64,000 bases of DNA, from positions 186,001 through 250,000 of the forward strand of contig JAPLKS010000017.1 of the NCBI GenBank assembly GCA_026387915.1, in the 5' to 3' direction. Numbering within the stretch: the stretch's first letter is position 1; each line of letters opens with the position of its first letter. This stretch comes from Gemmatimonadota bacterium. Its GTDB lineage: Bacteria > Gemmatimonadota > Gemmatimonadetes > Gemmatimonadales > Gemmatimonadaceae. This document shows positions 50,217 to 58,363 of this stretch, one piece after another. A program made the position numbers and the translations under genes. The notes beneath the pieces were generated by a model. It had not been told where the DNA came from, ran no database searches, and saw only the letters and a program-made list of their open reading frames with translations.

Positions 50217-52648
50217 GTGGTAGCTCCGGTGAAGGTGCGGCCGCGCCAAGCCGCGATAACAACACTCAGGGAACTGACCGGCATCACGATGGCCGCAATG
50301 AGCGGATCCATGACCCCCGTGAGGGCGAGAGCGGCTCCGACCAGATTATAGAATAACGAGAAACCGATGCCGAGGCGGATCAGCGTGACGGTGCGTCGCG
50401 CGCCGGTTTGTAGTTCGAGGAACGGTACGAGCCCAGCGCGCGTGAGGAAAACATCGGCAGCGGCAAGGCAGGCCTCGGCGCCGCCGCGCACCCCCACGCC
50501 GACGGAGGCCGCAGCAATGGCGGCGGCATCGTTGACCCCGTCGCCCACCATGACGACCGTTCCCGAGCGCGCTGCGTCTTCGATGGTCGCGCGTTTGTCT
50601 TCGGGTGACGCGCCGCCTCGGCATTCGTGTTGCGGAATCCCGAGGGCACGTGCGGTGGCGGCGACGACGCGCGGATCGTCGCCGCTGAGAATGCCGATGC
50701 GCCAGCCGGCGGCGCGCAGCGTGTCGAGGGCCTCTTTGGTGCCGTCGCGCAGGGGGTCGCCGAACCCGGCGCGCGCGACCACCACGCCATCGACGGCCAC
50801 AAGCACGGGGGTGAGCGCGTCGTCGAGCGCGGCGAACTGTTCAGCAGAGCCGGCGGCGCGCTCGAGGACGAACGAAGGTTTGCCGATCACCACGCGGCGC
50901 GCATTGACGACGCCGTCGAGCCCACCACCAATAGTTTCGCGCACATCACTCGCGATCTGCGTGGGATCGCCCCACGCGCGGAGGAATGCAGATGCCACGG
51001 GGTGACGGGAGTGTTGTTCCACCGCGAGCACCGCCGCGCGAAGATCGTCGGGGCCGTCCCACTGCACGAGCTGCATGCGGCCTTCAGTGAGCGTGCCGGT
51101 TTTATCGAGGATGAGGCGCGACGGCTTGGCGAGCAGCTCAAGTGCGTCGCCACCCTTCACGAGAATGCCTTGTTGCGCGGCGCGCCCTATTGCCACGGTG
51201 ATGGCCAACGGCGTTGCAAGGGCGAGCGCGCACGGGCAGGTCACCACGAGCATCGCAATCGCATTGTCGATAGCGCTGGAGGTGTCTTTGCGCACCCAAA
51301 TCAGAAAGGTGAGTGTCGCGAGCGCGATGACGGCGGCAATGAATCCGCCGGCCATGCGGTCGGCGAGTCGCACCACGGGGGCGCGGCGGCGGGCGCTGTC
51401 TTCCACGTCTTTGAGAATGCGGCCGAGTCGGCTCTGCTCGCCGGCACTGGTGACGCGCACGCGGAGCGGTGCACTCAGGTTGATGGTGCCCGCGTACACC
51501 TCGGCGCCTTCGGCGACTGCCACCGGTCGCGATTCGCCAGAGAGGAGCGAGAGATCCATCGACGATCGACCGGTCAGCACTACGCCGTCGGCGGCGAGGG
51601 TGTCGCCCGCGCGCACATCAAGTGTGACACCGGGGAGCACCGCTTGCGTGGGGACTTCGCGAATCTGCTCGCCGTCTACCACGCGCGCCGTGGATGGCGC
51701 GAGCGAAAAGAGAAGTTCGGCGGAGTCGGCGGCGGCGCGCTGCGCTCGTTGCTGAAGAAAGCGTCCGACGAGTAGCAGAAAGATGAGCGTGGCCACACCA
51801 TCGAAGTAGATGGGGCCGGCATCGCGAATTGTATTCCACGATCCGCGCAAATATCCCACGCCAATAGCGAGTGCGATGGGCACGTCCATATGCAACGCGC
51901 GTTGCCGGAGCGCGCCCCACGCGCTTACAAAGAACACCCGTCCAGGCCAGAGCACGGCAGGCGTGGTCAACAGAAAACTCCACCAGCGGAAATAGCGGTG
52001 GAACACGGGGTCCATGCCGCCGAACCAGCCCGCGTAGATCGCAATCGCGATCATCATCACATTGGCCGCGATGGCGCCGGCCACGCCGATGCGCGTCAGC
52101 GACGCACGGTCTTCGCGCTTGCGCAGTTCGTCGGCCTTGCCGCCGCGGTACGGATGCGGCGGATAGCCAAGGCGGTCGAGAAAGCCGGCGATCTGTGAGA
52201 GCGGCGTCTTGGTGGCATCCCACACGATGTGGGCGAGGGCGCGCCCCACATCGAGCTCGGCGCGCGCCACGCCAGGAATGGCGAGCGGCATCTTCTCGAC
52301 GAGCCACACACAACTCGCACAGTGCACGCGCTCGAGGTAGAGATCGGTTTCGACGAGACCGTCGGTACGCGGCGTCACGTACAGCTCACGGAATGCGTCG
52401 TGGTCAAACTCTTCGAACGAACGTCCGCTCACCGCGACAGGCCCTTCGCGGCGTTCTACAAACGAGTAGTAATCCTCGAGGCCGTGCTCGTGAATGAGCG
52501 ACCAGGCGGTGCTACATCCAGCGCAACAGTACTGCCGCAGCGCGCTGGGTTCGAGGAATCCGGTAGGGACCGGAAGACCGCAGTGTGCGCACGCGATGAG
52601 TTCCGTGGCCTCCGTGGTCGGTTGTTCCGCGCGAACGCTACTGACCAT
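50213..52648 (-). CDS. ccoI: copper-exporting P1B ATPase CcoI/FixI
   Basis: About 811 residues. The N-terminal cysteine cluster (CAHCGLPVP, YCCAGC) is typical of FixI/CcoI; a heavy-metal-associated domain with HCASCVW follows. The ATPase core has CPC (TCPCALALATP), DKTGT, HP in QHSRHPVAS and GDGVND, and about eight membrane helices. It moves Cu+ to the periplasm for insertion into cbb3. The start is ATG 52648, overlapping the stop of the SafE-like gene by 11 bases; the frame upstream (to 52726) lies within that gene. Confidence 0.95.
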   Translation of the reverse strand: MVSSVRAEQPTTEATELIACAHCGLPVPTGFLEPSALRQYCCAGCSTAWSLIHEHGLEDYYSFVERREGPVAVSGRSFEEFDHDAFRELYVTPRTDGLVETDLYLERVHCASCVWLVEKMPLAIPGVARAELDVGRALAHIVWDATKTPLSQIAGFLDRLGYPPHPYRGGKADELRKREDRASLTRIGVAGAIAANVMMIAIAIYAGWFGGMDPVFHRYFRWWSFLLTTPAVLWPGRVFFVSAWGALRQRALHMDVPIALAIGVGYLRGSWNTIRDAGPIYFDGVATLIFLLLVGRFLQQRAQRAAADSAELLFSLAPSTARVVDGEQIREVPTQAVLPGVTLDVRAGDTLAADGVVLTGRSSMDLSLLSGESRPVAVAEGAEVYAGTINLSAPLRVRVTSAGEQSRLGRILKDVEDSARRRAPVVRLADRMAGGFIAAVIALATLTFLIWVRKDTSSAIDNAIAMLVVTCPCALALATPLAITVAIGRAAQQGILVKGGDALELLAKPSRLILDKTGTLTEGRMQLVQWDGPDDLRAAVLAVEQHSRHPVASAFLRAWGDPTQIASDVRETIGGGLDGVVNARRVVIGKPSFVLERAAGSAEQFAALDDALTPVLVAVDGVVVARAGFGDPLRDGTKEALDTLRAAGWRIGILSGDDPRVVAATARALGIPQHECRGGASPEDKRATIEDAARSGTVVMVGDGVNDAAAIAAASVGVGVRGGAEACLAAADVFLTRAGLVPFLELQTGARRTVTLIRLGIGFSLFYNLVGAALALTGVMDPLIAAIVMPVSSLSVVIAAWRGRTFTGATT

Positions 52649-53339
52649 GCGTGGGGGCTTCGTGTTGGTGGGCGTGCATGGCCGGAGGGCCGAACTTGCC
52701 GACAACAGTGAGCAAGCCGAATACAACCATCGCCGCGGCGGTGACGGCAGGCAAGCGCTTCCGCAGCGGCCCGAGCAGCGATTGCGCGCCGAGTCCGAGC
52801 GCGGCCATCGCCGGGACAGTGCCGAGCCAGAACGCGGCCATCACGATCGCCCCGCTCGTGGCGGTGCCCGCGGCGGCGGCGGTGGCGACAAATGCATAGA
52901 GCCATCCGCACGGAAGGAGTGGTGTCAGCACGCCAAGTGTGAGGCCCCGTACGAGCGGGTCGCGCGCACTGACGCTCTTGAGCGCACGGGCGAGTGCCGC
53001 CCGCATGAAGGGCGGCACTCCGAGCGTCGGCATCCGCACTCCCGCGGCGACAAGCGCGGTGGAGGCGCCCCAGATGATCATGAGCGAACCGGCCACAATG
53101 GCGGCGGGACGCGCGATGCCGGTGATTTCTCCAGCGCGATCGAACCCTGCGCCGGCCGCTCCAGCAATGGCGCCGAGTGCCGCGTAGGCGGCGAGCCGTC
53201 CCGCATTATAGCCGAACGTGGCGCGAGCACTGGTCGGGCCGGTGCCAGCGACGAAGCAGGCCAGTCCGCCGCACATGCCCGCGCAGTGAGCACTGCCGAG
53301 CAACGCTGCGACAAAAACGGATGCGACGAGCGCGATCAC
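52638..53339 (-). CDS. SafE/TauE-like membrane protein of the cco operon
   Basis: 233 residues with about six helices. The N-terminal SAHCAGMCGGLACF carries a His and two Cys in a membrane helix, as in the COG2836 proteins found in cco/fix operons. PLLPCGWLYAFV is a second conserved Cys motif. The His-rich C-terminus (HAHQHE) may bind copper. A role in copper or haem handling for the cbb3 oxidase is inferred from position. ATG in an ATGA overlap with ccoH. Confidence 0.85.
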   Translation of the reverse strand: MIALVASVFVAALLGSAHCAGMCGGLACFVAGTGPTSARATFGYNAGRLAAYAALGAIAGAAGAGFDRAGEITGIARPAAIVAGSLMIIWGASTALVAAGVRMPTLGVPPFMRAALARALKSVSARDPLVRGLTLGVLTPLLPCGWLYAFVATAAAAGTATSGAIVMAAFWLGTVPAMAALGLGAQSLLGPLRKRLPAVTAAAMVVFGLLTVVGKFGPPAMHAHQHEAPTHGQ

Positions 53340-53839
53340 CGCGCTGGCGCGGCCGGTGTCGCGGCGGCCGAGACTTCGGCCCGCAGGTCAATGGCAAACC
53401 GATCGCGGCCCCGCACCACTTCGATCTGGAACTCCCAGAGCCCTGGACGGTCGAGCGCGAGCACCGCGCCGTATCGCCCGGCTCCGCGTTCCGGAAGCGC
53501 CGATTCCACGTGTCGTGCGCCGACGACGTTGTTGATCGCCGCGACCGTGACATGCGCACCCGTGATCGGCGCACCAGCGGAGTCGCTCAGCATGATGCCG
53601 ACGTCCGAGGCGTGATCGGCGAGCGAGCCCGCCGTGAGCGTGATCTTCCAGCCGAGTCGCGCGCTCGCGTCGCGCTGCGCGACCACGGAGTCGTACGCGA
53701 CGCCCTTGTTGTAGTAGTCCGGCTCGATGGCCATCGACGCGTCGTGCGTGGCGGTCCAGTACATCCAGCCCTGACTCACCGCGGTGGCCAGCAACATTCC
53801 GCCGACGAGCCACGGCCAATACCATCCTTTCTTCATCAT
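53336..53839 (-). CDS. ccoH: FixH/CcoH-family oxidase assembly protein
   Basis: 167 residues. One N-terminal transmembrane helix (WYWPWLVGGMLLATAVSQGWMYW), then the FixH signature DYYNKGVAYDSVVAQRDAS and a periplasmic immunoglobulin-like fold ending LWEFQIEVVRGRDRF. FixH proteins help cbb3 maturation with CcoI. It starts at ATG 53839 or 53836, overlapping the ccoG stop. Confidence 0.9.
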   Translation of the reverse strand: MMKKGWYWPWLVGGMLLATAVSQGWMYWTATHDASMAIEPDYYNKGVAYDSVVAQRDASARLGWKITLTAGSLADHASDVGIMLSDSAGAPITGAHVTVAAINNVVGARHVESALPERGAGRYGAVLALDRPGLWEFQIEVVRGRDRFAIDLRAEVSAAATPAAPAR

Positions 53840-55254
53840 TTATGCTCTCGGGATTCGCGCTCGTGTTCGTCCGGTCCGCGGAGACGCCAAGGAATCAGTT
53901 GCGAGAATCCGGCATCATCCGTCACGCGCAAGGTGATGCGGTGCGTACCGTCGTGGAACGCCGACTCGGGCATGATGATGAACATGCTCGTGGCGGCGTT
54001 CTTGCCGTTGGTGAGCGTCAGCGGCAGTTCCGGTGCGATGAGTTTCGCGCCGTCGGCATCGAGCAACTCAACGGCGTAGCGACGCACCCCGTTTGAACGA
54101 TTCGCGATTTTCACGCGGACTTGATTCACCACGGAGCCGTCGGGTTCACGGGAGAAGGGCTGTCCGATGGCGCCGAGGATCGTGACGTCCGCTTTGGCCT
54201 TGGTCTTGAGCGCGTAAATAAATCCGCCAAAGAACAGCGCAAAGGCCAACGGGTAGAGCACGGTGCGCGGGCGAATGAAATGCCGGACGTGGCCCTCGAG
54301 TGCTTCCTTGGACGTGTACCGGACGAGTCCTTCGGGCTTGCCGACTTTGCGCATCACCGTGTCGCAGGCGTCGGCGCACTGGGTGCAGTGAATGCACTCC
54401 ATCTGCAGTCCATCGCGAATGTCGATGCCGGTGGGGCAGGTGTTCACGCAGGCGTTACAGTCCACACAGTCGCCGACGGACGCACCCGCGATGGGCAGTC
54501 CTTTCTTGGGCGCGCGGCGCGGCTCACCTCGAGCAGGATCGTACGCGATAATCAGCGATTGTTTGTCGAGCAGCACGGCCTGCCAGCGCCCGTAGGGACA
54601 GGCAACGAGACAGGTTTGCTCGCGGAACCAGGTGAAGTCGAGAAAGACCATCAGCGTCACCACGGCCATCACCACGAACGGCACCGGCTCTTCGTATGGC
54701 GACGAGAGCATCCAGTGCTGCAACGCGTCGGTGCCCACGAAGTAGGCGAGGAAGGTGTTGCCGAGGATCGCGGCGAGCACGGCGTAGATGGCGTACTTGG
54801 CGAGGCGACGCGGATGGAAGTGTTGCCGCTGCTTGTCCATCTGCCGAGAGCCGCCCCACCCGCCCTCGAGCCAGCGCTCAATGGGACGGAAGAGAAACTC
54901 CATGTACACGGTCTGCGGGCAGGCCCATCCGCACCAGACGCGCCCGTAGAGCGCGGTGAGCAGGAAAATGCCGATGAGCAGGCTGATGCCGAGGAGCATC
55001 AGGAGCAGGGTGTCGGTCGGCAGAAAGGTGGTGCCGAACAACGTGAACTCGCGCCGCGGGAGGTCGAGCAGCATCAACGGTTTGCCGTTGAGCCGAAAGT
55101 GCGGAATCGCGAGGAAGAGCACCATCAGCCCAAAAGCCACCGAGCGACGTCTTTGCCAGAGCTTGCCCTTGGAGAGTTTGGGCCGGATCCACCGTCTGGA
55201 TCCGTCAGCGTTCAGCGTGGCGAGGACGCGCTCGGTGGGGGCTGGTGCGGTCAC
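53836..55254 (-). CDS. ccoG: cytochrome c oxidase accessory protein CcoG (FixG)
   Basis: 472 residues. Five or so membrane helices with the CGWACPQTVYMEFLF motif, then two 4Fe-4S clusters (CVDCNACVNTCP and CIHCTQCADAC) and a C-terminal periplasmic immunoglobulin-like domain. It is thought to reduce copper during cbb3 assembly. The start is GTG 55254 in a GTGA overlap with ccoP. Confidence 0.95.
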   Translation of the reverse strand: MTAPAPTERVLATLNADGSRRWIRPKLSKGKLWQRRRSVAFGLMVLFLAIPHFRLNGKPLMLLDLPRREFTLFGTTFLPTDTLLLMLLGISLLIGIFLLTALYGRVWCGWACPQTVYMEFLFRPIERWLEGGWGGSRQMDKQRQHFHPRRLAKYAIYAVLAAILGNTFLAYFVGTDALQHWMLSSPYEEPVPFVVMAVVTLMVFLDFTWFREQTCLVACPYGRWQAVLLDKQSLIIAYDPARGEPRRAPKKGLPIAGASVGDCVDCNACVNTCPTGIDIRDGLQMECIHCTQCADACDTVMRKVGKPEGLVRYTSKEALEGHVRHFIRPRTVLYPLAFALFFGGFIYALKTKAKADVTILGAIGQPFSREPDGSVVNQVRVKIANRSNGVRRYAVELLDADGAKLIAPELPLTLTNGKNAATSMFIIMPESAFHDGTHRITLRVTDDAGFSQLIPWRLRGPDEHERESREHK

Positions 55255-55877
55255 GGCTTCTTTGTTGGGTCAGCGCTGGGTGTGGGCGTGGCGGCGGCGG
55301 GAGCGGCCGGAGCCGACGTGGCGAGCACACCGTCCGGCGCCTTGGGATTGGCCGGGTTGGTGCCATGCAACGATACCACATATGCCGAGAGGGAATTGAT
55401 TTGCTCGGGTTTCAGGAGCTTTCCCCACTGTGGCATGCCTTTGGCCAACACGCCCTGATCGATCGTGGTGTGAATTTCCACGGGCGAGCTGCCGTGCACC
55501 CAGAAATCGTCGGTCAGGTTGGGGCCGATGAGCCCGCCGCCGTCGGCGCGATGGCAGCTGACGCAGTTCGTGCTGAACAGCGCTTTTCCCTTTTCGACTT
55601 CCGCTTTGTCCGCCACGATGGCGGCCATTTGCTCCGGCGTCACGTTCACGCCGCCCTGATTGGGATGCGCCGCCGCGAAGGCGGCCATTTCCCGGTCATA
55701 CACTTCTGCTTTTTTGGCGCCAGCACCGATGTCGCCCGGCGCGAAATAGTACACCGGCACGAGGATGACGGTCACGAGGAACAGGAGGAGCCACCAGCGC
55801 GGCATCGGATTGTCGAACTCCTGAATGCCGTCGTACTCGTGGTCCATGATGGGGCGATCTTCACCAGCTTTCGTCAT
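55251..55877 (-). CDS. ccoP: cbb3 oxidase subunit III (CcoP), single-haem form
   Basis: 208 residues. The N-terminal part has the CcoP start (HEYDGIQEFDNPMPRWW) and one membrane helix. There is one c-type haem motif, CVSCH, with Met in MPQWG, then an Ala/Pro-rich tail. Classical CcoP carries two haem c domains in about 290-300 residues, so the second is missing here. It passes electrons toward CcoO. ATG 55877; it follows ccoQ by 9 bases. Confidence 0.93.
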   Translation of the reverse strand: MTKAGEDRPIMDHEYDGIQEFDNPMPRWWLLLFLVTVILVPVYYFAPGDIGAGAKKAEVYDREMAAFAAAHPNQGGVNVTPEQMAAIVADKAEVEKGKALFSTNCVSCHRADGGGLIGPNLTDDFWVHGSSPVEIHTTIDQGVLAKGMPQWGKLLKPEQINSLSAYVVSLHGTNPANPKAPDGVLATSAPAAPAAATPTPSADPTKKP

Positions 55878-55886
55878 TGGGTAGCC

Positions 55887-56078
55887 TCAGGGCTCGCGAG
55901 GAGTCTGGGGGTTCAAGTCGTCGAGTGGCATCCTGCCGGCGCGCTCATAGAGAGCGGAGCGCGACGGCAGGAGCAGATTGATCGCCACGGCGACGAAGGC
56001 GAGAAAGAACAGGATCAACGCCACGATCGCGTAGCCGGAGAGTCCGGACGCGCCCACGACGTCTGCGAGACTGCGCAC
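55887..56078 (-). CDS. ccoQ: cbb3 oxidase small subunit CcoQ-like
   Basis: 63 residues with one transmembrane helix (YAIVALILFFLAFVAVAINLLL) and the Pro-rich tail LDDLNPQTPREP, the usual form of CcoQ. It stabilises the CcoN-O-P complex. It starts 2 bases after the ccoNO stop, which strongly ties it to the operon. Confidence 0.88.
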   Translation of the reverse strand: MRSLADVVGASGLSGYAIVALILFFLAFVAVAINLLLPSRSALYERAGRMPLDDLNPQTPREP

Positions 56079-56080
56079 GA

Positions 56081-58279
56081 TCAGTTGCCCCCGGCCTTCG
56101 CCGGGATCGGCGCCACTGCGACGCCGGCGGGTTTCTTGATATCCGTGCCAAGACGCTGGAGATAGGCGACGAGCGCGGTGATTTCCTTGTCCTGCAATCC
56201 GGCCGGTCCACCGTTCTTTTGGATGTCGGTCGCGACCACGGTCGCCTGATCACGCGCCATCTGCTCGGCCTTGTTCACGGCCTCGCCATAGGGCACGCCA
56301 AGCATCGCCATCGCGTCAACACGTTTCTGAATACCGCCGAAGTCGAGGCTGTTCTTGAGCAGGCTCGGATACGCCGGCATGATCGACTTGGGCGAGAGCG
56401 AGCGCGGATCTTCCATGTGCCGCACGTGCCAGAGGGCGGGATACTTGCCGCCTTCGCGCGCGAGGTCCGGACCGATGCGGCGCGAGCCCCACAGGAACGG
56501 ATGATCGTACACCGACTCGCCGGGCTTGGAGTAATCGCCGTAGCGCTCGGTTTCGTACCGGAACGGACGGATCATTTGCGAGTGGCAGTTGAAGCAGCCC
56601 TCGCGGATGTAGAGATCGCGGCCGGCGAGTTCCAGCGGTGTGTAGGGCTTGACGTTCGCGATCGTCGGGACGTTCGACTTGATGAGGAACGTCGGGATGA
56701 TTTCGAACAGCGACGCCACCAGTACGCAGACCACCACCATCACCGTGAAGAGGAGCGGTGCGGCCTCCCACTTGCGGTGCCACCCCATGCCAATGAGCCG
56801 AGCGAACGCTCCGCCAGCGGCCGGCGCATGGTGCGGTGCCGGCTGGGCGCTGAGCGGTGCTGCGGTGACCACTTGCACTTCGTAGGCCGCGGGACGCCGG
56901 CGCCACGTCATGAGGATGTTGTACGCGAAGATCAACGCACCGATGATAAACAACGTGCCACCCGCGACGCGCACCCAGTACATGGGCATCAAGCGCATCG
57001 TGGTTTCGATGAAGTCGGGGAACTGCAGACGCCCCGTCTCGTCAAAGGCACGCCACATCAGCCCCTGCGTAATGCCGGCGCTGTAGATCGAAGCCACATA
57101 CAGCAGAATGCCGAAGGTCGACACCCAGAAATGGGTCTCCGCCAGTTTCTTGCTGTAGAGCTGCGTCTGGAAGAGGCGCGGCGCGAGCCAGTAGATCATG
57201 CCGAACGTCAGGAACCCGTTCCAGCCAAGCGCACCGGTGTGCACGTGGGCAATAATCCAGTCGGTGTAGTGCGCGAGCGCGTTGACCGACTTGATAGAGA
57301 GCATCGGGCCTTCGAACGTGCTCATGCCGTAGGCCGTCACTGCGAGCACGAAGAACTTGAGTACCGGTTCCTCGACCACCTTGTGCCAGGCGCCACGCAG
57401 CGTGAGCAGGCCGTTGATCATGCCACCCCAACTCGGGGCAATCAGCATCACCGAGAAGACCATGCCGAGCGTGCTCGCCCAGTCGGGGAGCGCGGTGTAG
57501 TGCAGGTGGTGCGGGCCGGCCCAGATGTACAAGAAGACCAGCGACCAGAAGTGCAGAATCGAGAGTTTATAGCTGAAGACCGGTCGTTCTGCGGCCTTCG
57601 GCATGAAGTAGTACATCAGACCGAGGAACGGCGTCGTGAGGAAGAACGCGACGGCGTTGTGGCCGTACCACCACTGCATGAAAGCGTCCTGCACACCCGC
57701 GTATATCGAGTAGCTCTTTAACGGCCCGACCGGAATGGACAGGTTGTTGAAGATGTGCAGTACGGCCACGGTGATGATCGACGCAATGAAGAACCAGATC
57801 GCCACGTAGATGTGGCGTTCGCGGCGCTTGGCCAGCGTCATGAAGTAGTTGATGGCGAAGGCCACCCACACCACGGCGATGGCGATGTCAATCGGCCACT
57901 CGAGTTCGGCGTACTCCTTGGCTTGGGTAAAGCCCAAGGGGAGCGTAATCGCCGCCGCGACGATGATCGCCTGCCAGCCCCAGAAGTGGAACTTGCTGAG
58001 GCCGTCGCTCCACATGCGCGTCTTGAGAAGACGCTGCGTGGAGTAGTAGGCTCCGCAGAACCAGGCGTTACCCGCGAATGCGAAAATCACCGCATTCGTG
58101 TGCAACGGTCTCAACCGCCCGAAGGTCAGGATCGGGCCAAGATTGAAGGCCGGGTTTGCCAGCTGCAGGGCAACGATGAGGCCGACAAGGAACCCGACGA
58201 GACCAAAGATGATGGTCGCGAACAGGAACTTTCGTACGATATCGTCGTCGTACGAGAAGGAATCGAGACGCGCGTTCAT
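56081..58279 (-). CDS. ccoN: cbb3 oxidase subunits I and II fused (CcoN-CcoO)
   Basis: About 732 residues. Residues 1-485 are CcoN: 12 helices, RPLHTNAVIFAF (low-spin haem), QWWYGHNAVAFFLTTPFLG and LHYTALPD, IIAHVHTGALGWNG with active-site His. From about 520 a CcoO domain follows: a membrane helix (APLLFTVMVVVCVLVASLFEIIP), then CFNCHSQMIRPFRYETERYGDYS and GPDLAREGG, the mono-haem c subunit. The fusion gives the proton-pumping high-affinity oxidase core in one chain, as seen in Bacteroidota and Gemmatimonadota. ATG 58279 is preferred to GTG 58339. Confidence 0.95.
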   Translation of the reverse strand: MNARLDSFSYDDDIVRKFLFATIIFGLVGFLVGLIVALQLANPAFNLGPILTFGRLRPLHTNAVIFAFAGNAWFCGAYYSTQRLLKTRMWSDGLSKFHFWGWQAIIVAAAITLPLGFTQAKEYAELEWPIDIAIAVVWVAFAINYFMTLAKRRERHIYVAIWFFIASIITVAVLHIFNNLSIPVGPLKSYSIYAGVQDAFMQWWYGHNAVAFFLTTPFLGLMYYFMPKAAERPVFSYKLSILHFWSLVFLYIWAGPHHLHYTALPDWASTLGMVFSVMLIAPSWGGMINGLLTLRGAWHKVVEEPVLKFFVLAVTAYGMSTFEGPMLSIKSVNALAHYTDWIIAHVHTGALGWNGFLTFGMIYWLAPRLFQTQLYSKKLAETHFWVSTFGILLYVASIYSAGITQGLMWRAFDETGRLQFPDFIETTMRLMPMYWVRVAGGTLFIIGALIFAYNILMTWRRRPAAYEVQVVTAAPLSAQPAPHHAPAAGGAFARLIGMGWHRKWEAAPLLFTVMVVVCVLVASLFEIIPTFLIKSNVPTIANVKPYTPLELAGRDLYIREGCFNCHSQMIRPFRYETERYGDYSKPGESVYDHPFLWGSRRIGPDLAREGGKYPALWHVRHMEDPRSLSPKSIMPAYPSLLKNSLDFGGIQKRVDAMAMLGVPYGEAVNKAEQMARDQATVVATDIQKNGGPAGLQDKEITALVAYLQRLGTDIKKPAGVAVAPIPAKAGGN

Positions 58280-58363
58280 ATGGTGGGGAATCTCCGCGGA
58301 AGGACAGCCCATAAGAAAGGACAGATACCGGTTATCCACAATCCTCAGTTATTGAATCGACTG

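Noticed and set aside
58332-58340. TTATCCACA, a perfect DnaA-box sequence upstream of ccoNO
   Set aside because: A single copy, with no cluster of boxes, no AT-rich unwinding region and no dnaA/dnaN nearby, so not an origin. Probably chance.
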